NCBI GenBank assembly: GCA_028583685.1
Contig: JAMXIF010000002.1
Span: 61,863,178-61,927,177, forward strand
Direction of reading: 5' to 3'
DNA: 64,000 nt
Source of the DNA: Petaurus breviceps papuanus
Taxonomy: Eukaryota > Chordata > Mammalia > Diprotodontia > Petauridae
In this document: positions 63,561 through 64,000 of the stretch, piece by piece
Numbering within the stretch: position 1 is the first letter of the stretch
Layout of the letters: each line of letters opens with the position of its first letter
The notes under the pieces: model-generated
Seen by the model: the letters and a program-made list of their open reading frames with translations, nothing else
Database searches by the model: none
Told to the model about the DNA's origin: nothing
Position numbers and translations under genes: made by a program

Positions 63561-63764
63561 TTTAAACATGATTGCTTTCTAAACATTTATTTTTATTCTG
63601 AACTTAATACCACCAAATAAAATAGGCATTTCCATGCATGTAATAGAACAGAAAAAGATAAATATATGTAAAATTGCAATTCTCTTTTCTTTTTAGGCAT
63701 TTGATAAGTTTAACTTATGGCTTTCAAAGCTGTCCTGCTTGTCTGTTTTTCTGTCTGGCTGTCC

Positions 63765-63846
63765 TTTCTCCCTCCCTCCCTCCTTCCCACCCTTCCTTCC
63801 TTCCTTCCTTCCTTCCTTCCTTCCTTCCTTCCTTTCTTCCTTCCTC
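63765..63846. repeat. (TTCC)n microsatellite
   Basis: TCCC/TTCC repeats of about 80 bp. Confidence 0.96.
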
Positions 63847-64000
63847 TCTATTGTAGTCTTATCCCCATTTGTCCAGCATCCTCCCATCTAGAAAATGTAA
63901 AGAAAATCTAAACCTCTGTGACAACTACACATAGTCAAGGAAAAAAAATCCTTATATTAGCTGTATCTAAAAACTTTTTTTTTTGCATTTTGAAGGCATA

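Overview
The window looks like intergenic or intronic DNA from a marsupial. The main evidence is the mix of repeats. There are many tRNA-derived SINEs of the marsupial WSINE/Mar1/SINE1 types, several with a Bov-B/RTE-like 3' tail, plus CORE-SINEs (MIR/Ther-1/Ther-2), a very high density of old L2, L1 copies, and ORF1-only 'half-L1' (HAL1) elements of the kind known from opossum. Two runs of ten Ns show that this is a draft assembly. I cannot name the species, and subfamily names are by-eye assignments. I found no complete host gene, no rRNA, no functional tRNA, no CRISPR array and no retrovirus-like element that I can support.

Layout. 1-0.77 kb: a chimeric retroposon (YBX/cold-shock-like sequence fused to an L2 3' end) split by a SINE. 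1.9-6.84 kb: an antisense L2, then a degraded antisense L1 with about 200-bp tandem repeats at its 5' end. 6.8-12.2 kb: L2, MIR, a hAT-type transposon and a tRNA-RTE SINE. 12.2-14.75 kb: the longest stretch poor in recognisable repeats. 14.75-19.6 kb: L2, SINEs, a second chimeric retroposon, and an internally deleted Tigger1-like transposon. 19.6-22.5 kb: a full-length antisense HAL1 with target-site duplications. 22.5-33 kb: L2, hAT, an RTE 3' end, an L1 3' end and SINEs. 33-35.3 kb: repeat-poor, with one weak candidate exon. 35.4-35.8 kb: a hAT-like MITE with perfect 14-bp inverted repeats. 39.3-42.0 kb: a HAL1/L1 fragment nested in L2. 45.6-46.1 kb: a third chimeric retroposon. 47.9-49.15 kb: unassigned sequence with a 214-codon ORF. 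50.1-53.0 kb: a full-length sense HAL1 with a 16-bp target-site duplication, inserted beside a SINE tail. 53-64 kb: SINEs (including a tandem dimer flanked by one target-site duplication), L2, MIR, a hAT remnant and microsatellites.

The most interesting observation is the three diverged copies of one composite unit. The 5' part resembles a Y-box cold-shock domain (YBX3/YBX1 type) and the 3' part is an L2 tail. All three copies share the junction, so this looks like one founder retroposon rather than three separate pseudogenes. Other points of interest are monomer-like tandem repeats upstream of the L1, HAL1 and L1 sharing the sequence that follows ORF1, the dimeric SINE, and the Tigger1-like deletion derivative.
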